A stretch of DNA of 64,000 nucleotides from Stomoxys calcitrans (lineage: Eukaryota; Arthropoda; Insecta; Diptera; Muscidae). Below are positions 23,001 to 32,054 of this stretch, piece by piece. A program made the position numbers and the translations under genes. The stretch's first letter is position 1; every line of letters starts with the position of its first letter. The stretch covers positions 177,118,944 through 177,182,943 of the forward strand of contig NC_081555.1 in the NCBI RefSeq assembly GCF_963082655.1, in the 5' to 3' direction. Below the pieces are notes generated by a model, which ran no database searches, was not told the origin of the DNA, and worked only from the letters and a program-made list of their open reading frames with translations.

Positions 23001-24085
23001 ATTCACCTTTTATGGACCCAAAACCTTAAATCGAGAGATCGGAATATATGGCAGCTATATCCAAATATAGACCGATCTGGGCCAAATTGAACAAGGCATC
23101 GAGGGGCCTAGCAAAACTCAATTTCTCAAATTTTGACGAAATCGGACAATAAATAAGGGCCCAAGACCTTAAATCGGCGGATCGGTCTATATGGCAGCTA
23201 TATCCAAACCTGAACCGATCTGGGCCAAATTGAAAACGGATATCGACTGGCCTTATACAACTCACTGTCCCAAATTTCAGCAAAATCTAATAATAAATGT
23301 AGCTTTTATGGGCCTAAGAACCTAAATCGGCGGATCGGTCTAAATGGGTCCTATATGAAGGTATAGACCGATATAGCCCATCTTTGAGTTTAACCTGCTT
23401 ATAGACAAAAAAGAATCTGTGCACAGTTTCTGCTCAATATCTCTATTTTTAAAGACTGTAGCATGATTTCAACAGACAGGCGGACGGACATGGCTAGATC
23501 GTCTTAGATTTTTACACTGATCAAGAATATATATACTTTAAAAGGGTCGGAAATCGATATTTCGATGTGTTGCAAACGGAATGATAAAATGGGTATAAAA
23601 GCCTCCACTGAACCAGTTTTGTTTTTCTCATTGTTCCACAAACGAAATATTTAAACCAAATCAAGAAATTGTTCCACTTACCTTCAACTCGGGCACCACA
23701 ATTGCATCCCCATACTGATCTCTTATGGTCACAGTAATTTGTGTTGGCCAACCATAACGCAATGCTTCAGTGATTGTGTTCAACTCGCATCTATGGGAAA
23801 TTGGAACACACAAAAAAGGGCAGCCATTTAATACAAATTGTTAAAAGTTTCCAAATTCCGTTATGGATTTTGTTCCATTAACGCGTGAAACATGCAACGG
23901 AAAGGGTGGTTGCATATCACCGCAACTGATGGTGGATGCTCTCTAGACACAGGTGTTGTTTGGATACTTACTTGTTGGGATCTAAACGCGGTTCCGGCTG
24001 CAGCCAAGCCGCCAAACGTGCTCCAGACGAGCCGGGGGCACCGCTAATGAAATCTTTTAGGAATTGCCTTTCATTTGACTGTGAA
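4529..24085 (-). CDS. hiw: Highwire (MYCBP2/PAM/RPM-1) RCR-type E3 ubiquitin ligase, C-terminal half, 10 exons
   Basis: Ten exons splice in perfect frame: 23972-24085, 23682-23790, 16891-19945, 16664-16830, 14973-16608, 7339-8366, 6937-7275, 6418-6882, 6153-6346 and 4529-5012. All junctions are GT/AG and the product is 2,529 codons. Domains in order: filamin-type Ig region, the '[15 protein letters not shown]' module, a long Ser/Asn/Gly-rich linker, a Cys/His region (CEIC...[10 protein letters not shown]), a DOC/APC10-like domain ([13 protein letters not shown]), a helical region, a B-box-like zinc segment, RING-H2 and the tandem-cysteine (TC) catalytic domain. The family is a neuronal ligase that restrains synapse growth through DLK/Wallenda and promotes axon degeneration through NMNAT. 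The N-terminal half (RCC1 and PHR repeats) is not in the window. Confidence 0.97.
5220..6125. repeat. ~900-bp microsatellite, 11-bp unit TACTCTACTCT, in a highwire intron
   Basis: The core (about 5264-5770) is nearly pure TACTCTACTCT. The flanks decay into TACTC and 'actcg' pentamers and hexamers out to about 6125. It fills most of the last highwire intron (5013-6152). On the transcribed strand the unit reads AGAGTAGAGTA, so 'GTAAGAGT', similar to a 5' splice site, recurs about once per unit. Confidence 0.95.
6153..6346 (-). CDS. hiw: highwire exon: second half of RING-H2 finger
   Basis: It begins after 'ttctag' with [12 protein letters not shown] and ends AQMR at a 'CG|GTATGT' donor. It supplies the C-x-H-x2-H-x2-C and CPIC ligands of the RING-H2. 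The preceding exon supplies CMIC, so the finger is split across an intron. The segment [18 protein letters not shown] is nearly the same as in vertebrate MYCBP2. The RING recruits the E2~ubiquitin that feeds the TC domain. Confidence 0.96.
6418..6882 (-). CDS. hiw: highwire exon: Cys-rich region and start of RING
   Basis: It is exactly 155 codons, phase 0 at both ends. It starts [21 protein letters not shown] and ends [21 protein letters not shown] at a 'CAG|GTACGA' donor. It contains [16 protein letters not shown] and CGHVCGG zinc-binding-type cysteine pairs, then the first RING Cys pair (CMIC). Overlapping ORFs on the other strand are shadows. Confidence 0.96.
6937..7275 (-). CDS. hiw: highwire exon: B-box-like zinc segment
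   Basis: It is 113 codons, phase 0 at both ends, between 'ttggcag' and 'ACG|GTAAGA'. It begins [12 protein letters not shown] and contains [22 protein letters not shown], conserved in the MYCBP2 family. It ends with [30 protein letters not shown], a B-box-like Cys/His cluster just upstream of the E3 module. Confidence 0.95.
7339..8366 (-). CDS. hiw: highwire exon: helical region before the zinc modules
   Basis: The exon is 1,028 bp after 'tttttag'. Two bases complete a Gly codon started in the exon ending at 14973, giving [15 protein letters not shown] across the 6.6-kb intron. Family landmarks are [32 protein letters not shown] and [15 protein letters not shown]. It ends RDLAT at an 'ACG|GTAAGA' donor. 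The exact join across the transposon-bearing intron shows the insertion does not disrupt coding sequence. Confidence 0.95.
8403..9025 (+). mobile_element. dispersed family A element, short copy, in highwire intron
   Basis: It starts with the family end (here AAGAAGTAAAAAGGCG), then the near-palindrome 'ttcggcccggccgaa', then monomer-like blocks ('ggtctatatggcagctatat...gaccgatct'). It ends with 'ggtcggaaatggatatttcg', 'cggaatgacaaaat' and 'atacccc'. It holds fewer monomers than the copies at 21460 and 53905. It lies in the intron only ~40 bp from a highwire acceptor. Confidence 0.85.
9026..9446. other. intronic spacer between family A copy and transposon
   Basis: AT-rich intron with no recognisable element or exon. 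A 71-aa open frame (9134-9349) has no family resemblance and is probably chance. Confidence 0.4.
9447..9451. repeat. 5-bp target-site duplication, left (GGTCG)
   Basis: GGTCG immediately precedes the CACAGTG terminus and is repeated at 14801-14805 directly after the right terminus. A 5-bp, GC-rich duplication is typical of Transib/RAG transposition. Confidence 0.9.
9452..10882 (+). repeat. left terminal inverted repeat of the RAG1-like transposon
   Basis: 1,431 bp, matching the reverse complement of 13370-14800 without net indels. The match ends inside 'cggcgtgcgttt'. It is AT-rich with no convincing gene. Transib TIRs are usually tens of bases, so this length is exceptional. Confidence 0.92.
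11279..13321 (+). CDS. RAG1-core-like DDE transposase (Transib superfamily), 680 aa
   Basis: It is intact from ATG to TAA. Residues align with the RAG1 catalytic core: [12 protein letters not shown] (D271) with RAG1 'SCDGMGD' (D600); [13 protein letters not shown] (331-343) with the CKPL...ADES segment holding D708, the exact Asp being uncertain; CNIC (C401, C404) with the ZnC2 cysteine pair; [11 protein letters not shown] with LHCDIGN; HKVLHH (H573, H578) with the zinc histidines of HKTLAH; and AQESRNRD (E599) with NESGN (E962). The N-terminal ~200 residues include a Lys-rich stretch (near 107-112) and are not recognised. There is no RING/ZnA domain and no RAG2-like partner, so it resembles Transib more than ProtoRAG. 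It should cut at CACAGTG by nick and hairpin chemistry (family inference). Confidence 0.93.
   Translation: MEVILKYSTLSKIVWDIKNDSKSYTESFKELVYTLDHIYGIRLNKDALDKLEKFYKSFERRLPECSFAKIKFFKMYEKWLKSDLLIEIKPLIPGRPSKAYDEVTEKTKKKKQEELLAAHPPNLIKDTFKTALLKTQPKNVGRIVDVLPLASPKRVKRMVESIPTPKSTTEFTEEDALALILNLGLSRNKYSTMRKALREKGWGCLPSKHKLYNTRTKMVPSNIYVDELKARVKLADLVENTAVRIISNFTEEQLNTCNNSEVVLISKWGCDGSSGFSEYKQQTEIDTNFASIFMASLVPLRMRLYKDQSSSSKENAFQDIWINRTPGSKYLCRPIRFEYTKEDRNTTRSLVNEIKEEIAALPMIVINQLGRNIKVSFQLQLTMIDGKVANALTGVMSNWRCNICGKKNGQFEDKSDENLVNENALNFGISPLHCRIRFMEYCLHLSYDLKYRTSPGNRDVSARNNQDLHKMRQEEKNRIQLEFKQKGLIIDKPLYGYGSTNDGNSARRFFEDPVSTSKITGLDEHLLRRFKVILAVINSKKMINSTKFEAYSNDTKNILSDLYSWKALTPTVHKVLHHGKEIVEYNILPLGELTEEAQESRNRDVKQFRLFNTRKSTKFNQNYDLLQYLLLSSDPVLYSIRTKWLPKICDDIDKDDPDAIQIKELLNFDTLDYLVENKIK
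13370..14800 (-). repeat. right terminal inverted repeat of the RAG1-like transposon
   Basis: Reverse complement of 9452-10882, starting about 50 bp after the transposase stop codon. The outermost ~350 bp that I compared base by base are identical to the left arm. It ends GGCCCACTGTG, followed by the duplicated GGTCG. Confidence 0.92.
14801..14805. repeat. 5-bp target-site duplication, right (GGTCG)
   Basis: Identical to 9447-9451 and directly abuts the CACTGTG terminus. Confidence 0.9.
14973..16608 (-). CDS. hiw: highwire exon: DOC/APC10-like domain
   Basis: The exon is 1,636 bp between 'ttccag' and 'ACAG|GTAAGC'. It begins [18 protein letters not shown]. It contains the conserved [25 protein letters not shown] and [22 protein letters not shown], then a DOC/APC10-like beta domain starting [21 protein letters not shown] and ending [14 protein letters not shown]. 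It closes [17 protein letters not shown]. In the family the DOC region lies upstream of the E3 module. The downstream intron carries the RAG1-like transposon. Confidence 0.96.
16664..16830 (-). CDS. hiw: highwire small exon
   Basis: 167 bp (two bases of a split Gly codon plus 55 codons) between 'gtttag' and 'AGG|GTAGGT'. It encodes [18 protein letters not shown] to NESGFDR. It reads through in frame from the large exon (INGKLGG|NVLLRK) and into the next (FDR|PLSEIS). No domain of its own. Confidence 0.93.
16891..19945 (-). CDS. hiw: highwire large exon: filamin-like Ig, conserved linker, Cys/His region
   Basis: 3,055 bp between 'ttgcag' and 'GGAG|GTAAGT', starting [12 protein letters not shown]. 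The filamin-type Ig fold ends at [21 protein letters not shown]. Next is [20 protein letters not shown]...[15 protein letters not shown], highly conserved in the family. About 400 residues of Ser/Asn/Gly-rich linker follow, then [20 protein letters not shown], then a Cys/His block ([31 protein letters not shown]) that probably binds zinc. The opposite strand has many open frames; these are shadows. Confidence 0.96.
20090..21320. repeat. foldback of TCTG/CAGA-rich arms in a highwire intron
   Basis: The left arm (about 20100-20330) is rich in 'tccgtctgtctg' words and contains 'gatagcgtttgatcgaatga'. The right arm (about 21095-21300) contains the inverted counterpart 'ttcattcgatcgaacgctat'. Between them are A/T homopolymer runs (20750-20830). 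A T-run/G-run junction lies just outside the left arm at 20022-20036. Conceptual translations of both arms share PIAFDRMK, which reflects the repeat and not a gene. Confidence 0.6.
21460..23600 (+). mobile_element. dispersed family A element, long copy (~10 internal monomers)
   Basis: It opens with AACAAGTAAAA, the near-palindrome 'ttcggccgggccgaa' and 'tacccaccacttcgggtat'. It then repeats a ~150-156-bp monomer ('atcgagagatcggtctat', 'atggcagctatatcca', 'actgtcccaaatttcggcg', 'aatcggacaataaatgcg'). It ends with 'acatggctagatcgtctta' and 'aatcgatatttcgatgtg'. It lies in the highwire intron, its end ~80 bp from the donor at 23682. The ORFs inside are monomer repeats. Confidence 0.88.
23682..23790 (-). 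CDS. hiw: highwire exon: filamin-like Ig strand region
   Basis: 109 bp between 'cccatag' and 'AAG|GTAAGT'. It encodes (K)[22 protein letters not shown] and then [14 protein letters not shown], which joins VEIKAIP of the next exon. The motif YGWPT-x-TV-x4-DQYGD is conserved in MYCBP2. Confidence 0.94.
23972..24085 (-). CDS. hiw: highwire exon, most upstream visible
   Basis: 114 bp between 'ttttcag' and 'CAA|GTAAGT'. It encodes [18 protein letters not shown] and then [19 protein letters not shown], matching the family's NREFLTGYLKDF...GGRLARWLQP. Its first base completes a codon begun in an exon that does not lie anywhere in 24086-64000. Confidence 0.93.
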
Positions 24086-25240
24086 CTGAAAATGGAAATG
24101 TAAAAAAGAAAAACAAAATTAATTTTTAGAATCTCATTAAGTGCTTGGGAAAATTATCGCTGAGATAAAGGGATTATAGCGGCTGTGTTGTTTTGAAAAC
24201 TAAAAATAAATTCTACATAACGGCAGATTAGCCTGAAGTCTGAAGGTAGAGATGAAGTTAATGATTATTTTATGATGTCAACAAGAACATAGACCACCAT
24301 ATGATCAACTTTAACCCAACAGCAACCACTGCAGTTCAGGCTGGCAACCAATCATCCAACAAAGGCAAAATATGACAAACTAGCTACCTAAAGCGACAAT
24401 GACCAGAACAACAACGCTGGGTAATATTATTTGTTATCAGTTATTGAACCACAATGCAGCTCATTGGGTTTATCTTCCTTACAGCGGGTCTATAGGAAAC
24501 AAACAATATATGCAGCATGAGCATAGCATGAACGCAGGCCACACAGCTACACTGATATGCAGTAGAAATGACTGATTCAATTCGTGACTTGCTACCTGAT
24601 ATTTCAAGGCATGTCAAGTCATGTTTATTTCTAACTTTTTTTACTCAATGAAAAGAAATGAATGAAATTTCCGTTTATCTAGGAGAGTATTTTCAGTATT
24701 GATACACATTGTCGTAATATCAGTAAATAATTACTAATAAATAGTATTATCTAGTGAGTTAGCAAATAAGAGCCCATGTTACTCGGTAATAACTGGAACG
24801 TTAGCTATAATTTCAACAGAATAGAGTGGCATGCAACTTTTGACCTTTATAAACTCACAGTAGATTGTGATTTGGAAATATTATTAACAAATATTTGAAC
24901 ATAATCAAAGCCGAATTTCGGCAACGCCCCAGGTGAAACTGTTATGTGTAAAGATGAGAAAGAGAGGGAGAGATAGTGGGTTTAGGAACCCAATAAGTCT
25001 TAGCTATAACGAAACACATTAAAAATGAAAAAAATGAAATTCATATCAAATTTTCATTTAGACCATACCCATAGGACAGTATTTGACCGGACTCCTTTCC
25101 CATCAGAAGAAATATCCATGGGATTCAGGAACATGTAGAGCTTCTGCTGTGCAAGCTCTGTGTTCCCAGTGTTCCCACTTAAGGAGTTTTTTCCTACCAA
25201 AATTTAAGAGAAATCATACCAAATCCGACCGAACCCTACC
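24086..25240. other. unique non-coding DNA, presumed highwire intron
   Basis: AT-rich with no recognisable exon, repeat or RNA gene on either strand. Confidence 0.4.
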
Positions 25241-25249
25241 AAATATACT

Positions 25250-26565
25250 ACAATCAAGTTCGGCCGAGCCGAATCTTGTATACCCTCCACCATGGATCGC
25301 ATGTGTCGAGTTCTTTTCCCGGCATCTCTTCTTAGACAAAAAAAGGATAAAAGAAAAGAATTGCTCTGCTATTAGAGCGATATCAAGATATGGTCCGGTT
25401 CGGACCACAATTAAATTATATGTTGGAGACCTGTGTAAAATGTCAGCCAATTCGAATATGAATTGCGCCCTTTGGGGGCTCAAGAAGTAAAATAGAGAGA
25501 TACATTTATATGGGAGCTGTATCAGGCTAGAGACCGATTCAGACCATAATAAACACGTATGTTGATGAGAGGTTACGTCATACAAAATTTCAGCCAAATC
25601 CGATAATAATTGCGACCTCTAGAGGCTCAAGAAGTCAAGATCCCGTATCGGTGTTGGACTTTATTTGGCACAATTGTTAAGAGTTATAATAAAATACATC
25701 ATGCAAAATTTCAGCCAAATCGGATAAGAATTGTTCCCTCTAGAAGCTCAAGAAATCAAGTCCCTAGATGGGTTTATATGGCAGGACCGATTTGAGCCAT
25801 ACTTGGCACAGTTGTTGGATATCGCAACAAAATACTTATTGCAAAATTTCATTCCAATCGGATAAGAATTGCGACCTCTAGTGGCTCAAGAGGTCAAGTC
25901 CCCAGATCTGGCAGCTATATCAGATTATTGACCGATTTGAACCTAACTTAGTACAGTTGTTGGAAGTCATAGCAAACCACGTCGTGCAAAATTTCATTCC
26001 AATCGGATCGGGCGATCGGTTTATGTGGATATTATTTATTTATATTTATTAACCGATTTGGACCGTACTTGGCACAGTTGTTAGAAGTCATTACAGAACC
26101 CTAAATGCAAACTTTCAGTCAAATCGGACAAAAATTGCGCCTTCCAGGGGCTCAAGAAGTCAAATCGGGGTCAAACCGGGAGATAGGTTTATATGGAAGC
26201 TATATCAGGTTATAAACCGATTTAGACCGTATAAATCGGGCATAAATTGCAACTTCCAGGGGCTCAAGAAATCTAATCGGGAGATCGGTTTATATGGGAG
26301 CTATGTCTATATCTGAACCGATATGGCCCATTTGTAGTCCCCAACGACCTTAATCAATATTAAGTATCTGTGCAAAATTTCAAGTAGATAGTTTTACGCG
26401 TTCGACCTCTATTGCGATTTCGAATAACGGACGAACATGGCTAGATCGTTTCAGAACGTCGAGACGATCAAGAATATATATACTTTAATGGGTCTTAGGC
26501 GAATATTTCGAGGTGTTATAAACGGAATAACAATATTAGTATACCGCCATCCTATGATGGTGGGT
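25250..26565 (+). mobile_element. dispersed family B element, near-complete
   Basis: It starts 'caagttcggccgagccgaat' then 'tataccctccaccatggatc'. It repeats blocks of 'gatcggtttatatgg-agctatatcaggttat...ccgattt...cacagttgttggaagtcat' with 'ctctagaggctcaagaagtc' joints. It ends 'catggctagatcgtttcag', 'atactttaatgggtcttagg' and 'cctatgatggtgggtgtaa'. No transposase-like ORF. Confidence 0.85.
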
Positions 26566-26990
26566 GTAAAAAGCGGATTGGTGGATAAATGCTCTGGCAT
26601 AGGTCCTAAAAGTGAAAATCTGAAGATATTAATACATGGAAGCTATATCTAAATCTGAGCCGATTTCTAGGAAATCCACCAGTGAACTCAAGAGTCATTA
26701 GAGAAATCCTTGTAACAAATTTTGTCAGGATCAATTAACAAATGACCAAATTATTACCGTCTTAGTCAAAGTTGGACGAAAAGAAGTATGGGAGGTATAT
26801 CTAATTCTGAAACGACTTGAAATTGGCACACATAGAAAAAGTCATAAAAGAAGAAACTGTGCAGAATTTTAAGAAAATCTCTTAAGAAATACGCCAACAA
26901 AAGCTCCAAAAGTGAAAATCTGGCCATATATATATATGGGAGATATATTTTGATCTAACAATGATCTATGGTATTGGACGCCATAGTGGG
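26566..26990. repeat. family C fragment
   Basis: It shares 'aagctatatctaaatctgag-cgattt' and 'aaagtgaaaatctg' with the 1-970 region. It is degenerate and the boundaries are approximate. Confidence 0.45.
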
Positions 26991-27052
26991 CGTGGGAGGT
27001 GCGCCCAAAGTATGACACACTAGAGCATAAATTATTGCATCCGGTTGTCAAA

Positions 27053-27325
27053 AATGCAATTGCAAATTTCGCCCATGAACATTCCACGAAGGAACAGGGG
27101 CAATGAGTGCAGTCCGATTCAAGTTTAAGCTCAATGATAAGGGGCCTACTTTTTATAGCCGAGTCCAAACTCCGTGCCGCAGTGCGACACCTCTTTGGAG
27201 AGAAGTTTTATATGGCATAGTACCTCACATATGTTGCCAGCATTAGGAGGGGAAAACCACCGCTGAGAACCCAGGCGTTCAGCGTCATAGGCGGACATGC
27301 TAACCTCTGCGCTACGGTGGCCTCC
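27053..27325 (-). mobile_element. tRNA-derived SINE, copy 2
   Basis: Reverse orientation. 'cctctgcgctacggtggcc' at the right is the A-box head, and 'gaacattccacgaaggaaca' at the left is the tail. The stretch holding the B box is deleted, so this copy is probably dead. Confidence 0.85.
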
Positions 27326-29100
27326 TAATACCCTAGGAAATACTTCACATGCAATTTTTCAGCCAAATTAGAAAGTAGTGGAGGCTTCTAGGGTCTCCAG
27401 AAGTCAAATTGGGTGATCATGTGATTGGATGATACGGAAGACCTTTAATATATGGTTTCTTCACACCTGACATTATTCGACCCATTTGAATGTTCATTGA
27501 GATGCGTACTTATAATTATATTTATGTACACACACACACAGTTACTTTGCTTTATTTACAGTCATTGTAAATGTTAATAACATTTAATTTGTTTTCCTAT
27601 TTGGAAAATATGCACTTTTGCTACACTTCAATACAACCTCAAAAAAAAAAGAAAAGAAATCCCAGTGCCAACTGTATACAGCTACCCAATTACATTCACA
27701 GACATACTAGACAGATAGCCCCACCAGTCAGGCGTTCAGTTGAGTTCATTACATTTCGTCGTAGTTCTGTCTGTCCATCCATCCGACTGGACAATTTTCC
27801 TACTCAATAGAGTATAGACATTTACATGATAATTATAACATTAATAACTTTACAAAAGTTCAAAAAAAGGCTGAACAAAATCAAATGACATGAAAAAAAA
27901 ATTAGTATAAAAGCAAACCAAACATAAGCTTTGAACAAGCTAAGGAGGGCAGAGGCGTTGTAGGAGGTTTGAAAAACTGATTGTTTTGTAATGACCCCAT
28001 CTGCTTAGGGGATTGTAAATGTAAATGTGAACAACAATAATAACAACAACCCGCTGAAATCAACCACAACATTGACTTCACTTGTAATCACAATTCCGAA
28101 TTCAGCATTAGATGCAATCCCTCAATGAAGTGCACATGCTTTGTTTATGAATTGGTGGGTCTGAAATTAAAAACAGAAAAAAAAAACATCTAAATGCGGA
28201 TGCATTTTGATAAAGTTTGGATGCTTAAATATTTTAAGCGTTGTAACAACGAAGTGGGGTGATGGATATACAACATTTTGGATGCCTACAACTTTGACTG
28301 AGCAGTCATTGTGACGTCAATGACTGAAAGGAAACATGTTAATAATTGCTTGAAGTTATGAAATCAAAATCATTATTGTTTCTAAACAAATTCTTGGCAA
28401 TGGGGAGGAAAATTCTGATATTTTTCACCCAAGAAAAATGTCATTAAATTTTTTCCAAATTAAAAATGTCATTAAATTTTTTCCAAATTAAAAATTTCTT
28501 GAATTTTTTTCTTTAATAAAATTCTCCTTTATAACAAAATTTTACTGAAACTTTTCCAAAAAGCAGGTCAATTTGGTAACGTAGTCGTATCACCAGTGCG
28601 TGGGCTCGATTACCACCAAAGGCCTGATCTGTCGCCTCTGTGGTATCATATCTGTTTGGAAAATAGACTGTCATTCAACCTTCCCAAATAGGTAAATTTC
28701 CCCTAATAGGAAAATAATTATTAAATTTTCCCTAAAAATTAAATGGAATTTTCCATTTTTTTGTTTGTTTCTCTTTCGAGCTCAATGAGATGCAAATGGA
28801 AAAGGAAAGCCAAAGATAGCAACAAACACCAACCACCATGGGACTCGTTTCGTCTTTAGTTGAAAGACTTTTCAACCATATTAGGTGTGATGGCTTCAAG
28901 GACCGTGCGTTGGTATATTGTATTTGAATCGTATTAATAGCGAAAACGCATCTATGATACAACTACCACATTAACCAAGCTCGACAACCCTGCTTATTAG
29001 CTGTACTTTTCCCAATGCATGTATTTTTGTGTAATGACAGACATTCTTTCTGTGACAAATGACACTTCTTCCGTACTACACATGATTCTGTGCATCTGTT
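27326..29100. other. non-coding DNA with simple repeats
   Basis: It contains a short (CA)n at about 27529-27541 and a ~30-bp direct repeat ('aaaatgtcattaaatttttt') near 28436-28495. 'gtgcgtgggctcgattacca' near 28595 may be a decayed B box. Nothing coding is recognised. Confidence 0.4.
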
Positions 29101-29119
29101 GGAAGTTGTATTGATCGAA

Positions 29120-29470
29120 CGCTAAGATAACGGCAATGGCGCTCGCTGTTGTTCCGTGTGCCTAGGTTCGATTCCTGGCCGGGCTCTGCCGAATTTTTAA
29201 TTTTTTAAGTTTGTTTTTGCCTTTTTCTTTTTAGAGGTTAATTTATGTATAGATTTTAGAGCGCACAGCAAGCCAATTACTGGCTTAGATGTATGTCCAT
29301 AGTGCCATGGGGCGGATTACTATCTGCACCTTCTTTTCAACCTAACCTAACCATGTACAAGTCTCCGAGATCTAGAGTCTTTTAAATTAAAGAAGGTTAG
29401 GTAAGGTTGAAAAGAGGGTGCTGATATTAATCTGTCCCATGCCACTATGGACATACACCTAAAGGCCTGG
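29120..29470. mobile_element. second SINE-like family, two inverted pieces
   Basis: 'cctaggttcgattcctggcc' at about 29161 is a B-box-like tRNA signature. The piece ends near 29350 in 'ttcaacctaacctaacc'. The reverse complement of that tail occurs at about 29390-29460 ('ggttaggtaaggttgaaaag', 'tgccactatggacatacac'). The two tails face each other across about 40 bp and would fold back. Confidence 0.6.
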
Positions 29471-29589
29471 TTATACTCTTGTAAATGTAGTGTAAATGTA
29501 GAACAAATGCATCGTAAAAGTAAAGCGGCAGTTAAACTTATTACAAAACATAGCATTTGACATTTCAAACAAAACTATTTTTTTTAAGA

Positions 29590-30320
29590 AAAAGACTTTG
29601 AGGAGTGGTAGGGTCTGACGTCGGAGAACTTCAGGCATAACTCAAGGGCAGGTTGGAGAAGACCGCCCTCTATGCAGTTATTCCTGAATATTAAGACGGC
29701 ATTTACCAACAAGGAGATGGGTCGACAATCACCGACCAGAGCCGCACGGGGATACAGAATACGACCAAGGTTGCCTTCTGGACACTACAGATGCAGTGGG
29801 TAGGCTGAGGACGGTTTCAGGAGACAGGGATTGGATTAGGGTTATATTGGGTTGCCCAAAAAGTAATTGCGGATTTTTTATATAGTCGTCGTTGATAATT
29901 TTTTTTACAGCTTGTGACTCTGTAATTGCATTCTTTCTTCTGTCAGTTATCAGCTGCTACTTTTAGCTTGCTTTAGAAAAAAAGTGTAAAAAAGTATATT
30001 TGATTAAAGTTAATTCTAAGTTTTATTAAGTATTATTATTTTATTAGTTTTATTAAAAATGCATTTATTTTCTTTTAAAAAATCCGCAATTACTTTTTGG
30101 GCAACCCACGCATAACATTTCAGGCAGAGCTATGTGCCATAGCGATAGACGAAAAAGAAATTCTGGAAAGGGATTTACAGTTTTCGAAATCAGTTGTTGT
30201 TGTAGCCACATTTGCATGTGGAGGTAGCGATCCCCGTCAAGCTCCAAAAGTTAGCATGCTCGTTCCGGTCCATAGGAACGATCGCCGCGGGAACGCTACG
30301 GCTATTGTTTGTTTAAAGAC
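29590..30320 (+). pseudogene. decayed non-LTR retrotransposon (RNase H region), split by a MITE
   Basis: After the MITE the frame reads TFQAELCAIAIDEKEILER, matching the FQAEL-x-AI motif of the RNase H domain in Jockey/R1-like LINEs. The sequence before the MITE has stops and frame breaks. No intact domain remains. Confidence rests on one short motif. Confidence 0.4.
29846..30109. mobile_element. mariner-like MITE, copy 1
   Basis: The terminal inverted repeats are 'ttgggttgcccaaaaagtaa' and, at the other end, 'ttactttttgggcaaccca', extending through 'ttgcgg(a)ttttt'. Left flank is TA (29844-29845). The right terminus has drifted ('cccacg') and its TA is lost. It is 264 bp without transposase coding and shares its interior with the copy at 42590. 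Confidence 0.9.
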
Positions 30321-32050
30321 GCCAATAGATCGCCTTGTCGTATCGAGTATCACAGGCACTCAGTTTTAAAGAAAGAGCCGTTGCCGCCCGGCCTTTCACT
30401 GAGACACCCGAAGCATTCCACTATCCGCAACCTATGGACATGCCCAGTAGCTTTCAGCTGAGCTTCTCTAATGACATGAACAGCGAACAAATTGAAGCTC
30501 AGAGTGTCAATTGATGCGGTGCTTATAATCATACCGTGCCGGTTCGAAATCGGTATGTGTATATGGCGGCCCTGAACGCCGTTTTTTATAGTGGGATACC
30601 CATTCAACCTTTATTATTAACAATAAATTGTGATAAATCCCACACAGAAATCATAAAATAGGAGAAAAACAGTTTTCTAAATTAAAATTGTTGGTTTTGA
30701 AATTTCTTCAAACTTCATCTGACACGAAAACGGAACGTAAAATTTTGTTTTTACTGAATTCAACTTTTCATTTACGGTCGACAGACGTTCGGTAATCGTT
30801 TGCATGTATTTTCACAAAGCAAAACACGCTGACACGTTTTCTAACATTTACGGTATGTTTACGAGAGCATAACTCTGGCCTTAAGTCAGAGTAATTGGCA
30901 AACAGAAGATTATTAAAATTAAGGTAAGGGGGAGGAAAAAATTCGTTCAAAGTTTGTTATAATTAACTGAAATTTGTATGGAAAGTACAGTCATATCCTC
31001 GAACGCTTACACCAAATACGCACTCAATAAGTCCCTAAATGGAAAGAACACCCATATGAAGAAAGACCACTTTTTGACTACTTTTTTCCTTTAACGATCG
31101 CTGAGTAAAATTCATAGAAAAAACATACCGTTAGCTTTCTTATACATTCTCCTTTATTGATCTTTATGAAATTAAAACTAAATCTCCATAGTAGATTTTT
31201 TTTGTGTTGTTACACCTAGAAATGTCGGCCTTCTTTCCGATATGCATAAATCCCATACAGAATCACTTTGAAAACAAAACATGTGGGTGCCAACGACTGA
31301 TAATGAAGAAAACATATATTCCAGTATTTACTTAATTGATAGTCAATGTCATTCACCGCCGAACCATATTATTAAATACAAATTATATTAACATGTCATA
31401 AACGTTACAACTCAATAGCCGTCTCCACATCATATCAGCCAAAGACAAAGAAATTCCACGAACAGGTTATCTCTTAACATCCTATCACTGCTCCCATAGC
31501 AAGAAGAAATAATTTTGGGATGGGAACACATAGAAAATTAACTTCACATCCGGACTTGGCATGGAAAATGTGATATAATGGCGATAATTCTATGCTTGCA
31601 GCACACCATTATCTATCGTTCAATACAAATATGAGGTGATGTGGTGGTGGTGGCAATGGCAATGGTATGATGACAAATAGAACAAATGGAACGTATGAAA
31701 GGAGATTCAGAATCAATCAAAGCATTTATGGTTATAAAATGAAACCCAAAAGTTCAATACCCATACACCATTGCAGCCGGCTGTTGTAGCTTTGTCATGA
31801 AATTAGTGCCTGATGATGGTAGTAGATATCTGTGTAAGCTAAACTAGTTTCATTGACACCATCACATTCTAGTGTGAAAGGAGTATTCAAGGCAATCACT
31901 GCACTTTAACATTCGTTGCTTGCCGAAGACAACAAAGATCAAAAAGTTATGAAAATCTATCTTGACAAAGTTGATCTTTAATAATTATAAAGACTGTCCT
32001 GGGAGAAATATAAAACATAAGCAGAAACAAGTCATCACTTTTACCACAAA
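30321..32050. other. non-coding DNA, nothing recognised
   Basis: 30321-30610 is GC-richer with diverged repeat character. The rest is AT-rich without coding frames above chance. Confidence 0.35.
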
Positions 32051-32054
32051 AAAA

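Noticed and set aside
21460..23600. CRISPR-like array (regularly spaced repeats)
   Set aside because: Monomers are ~150 bp with diverged sequence and no short repeat/unique spacer structure, in a eukaryotic intron.
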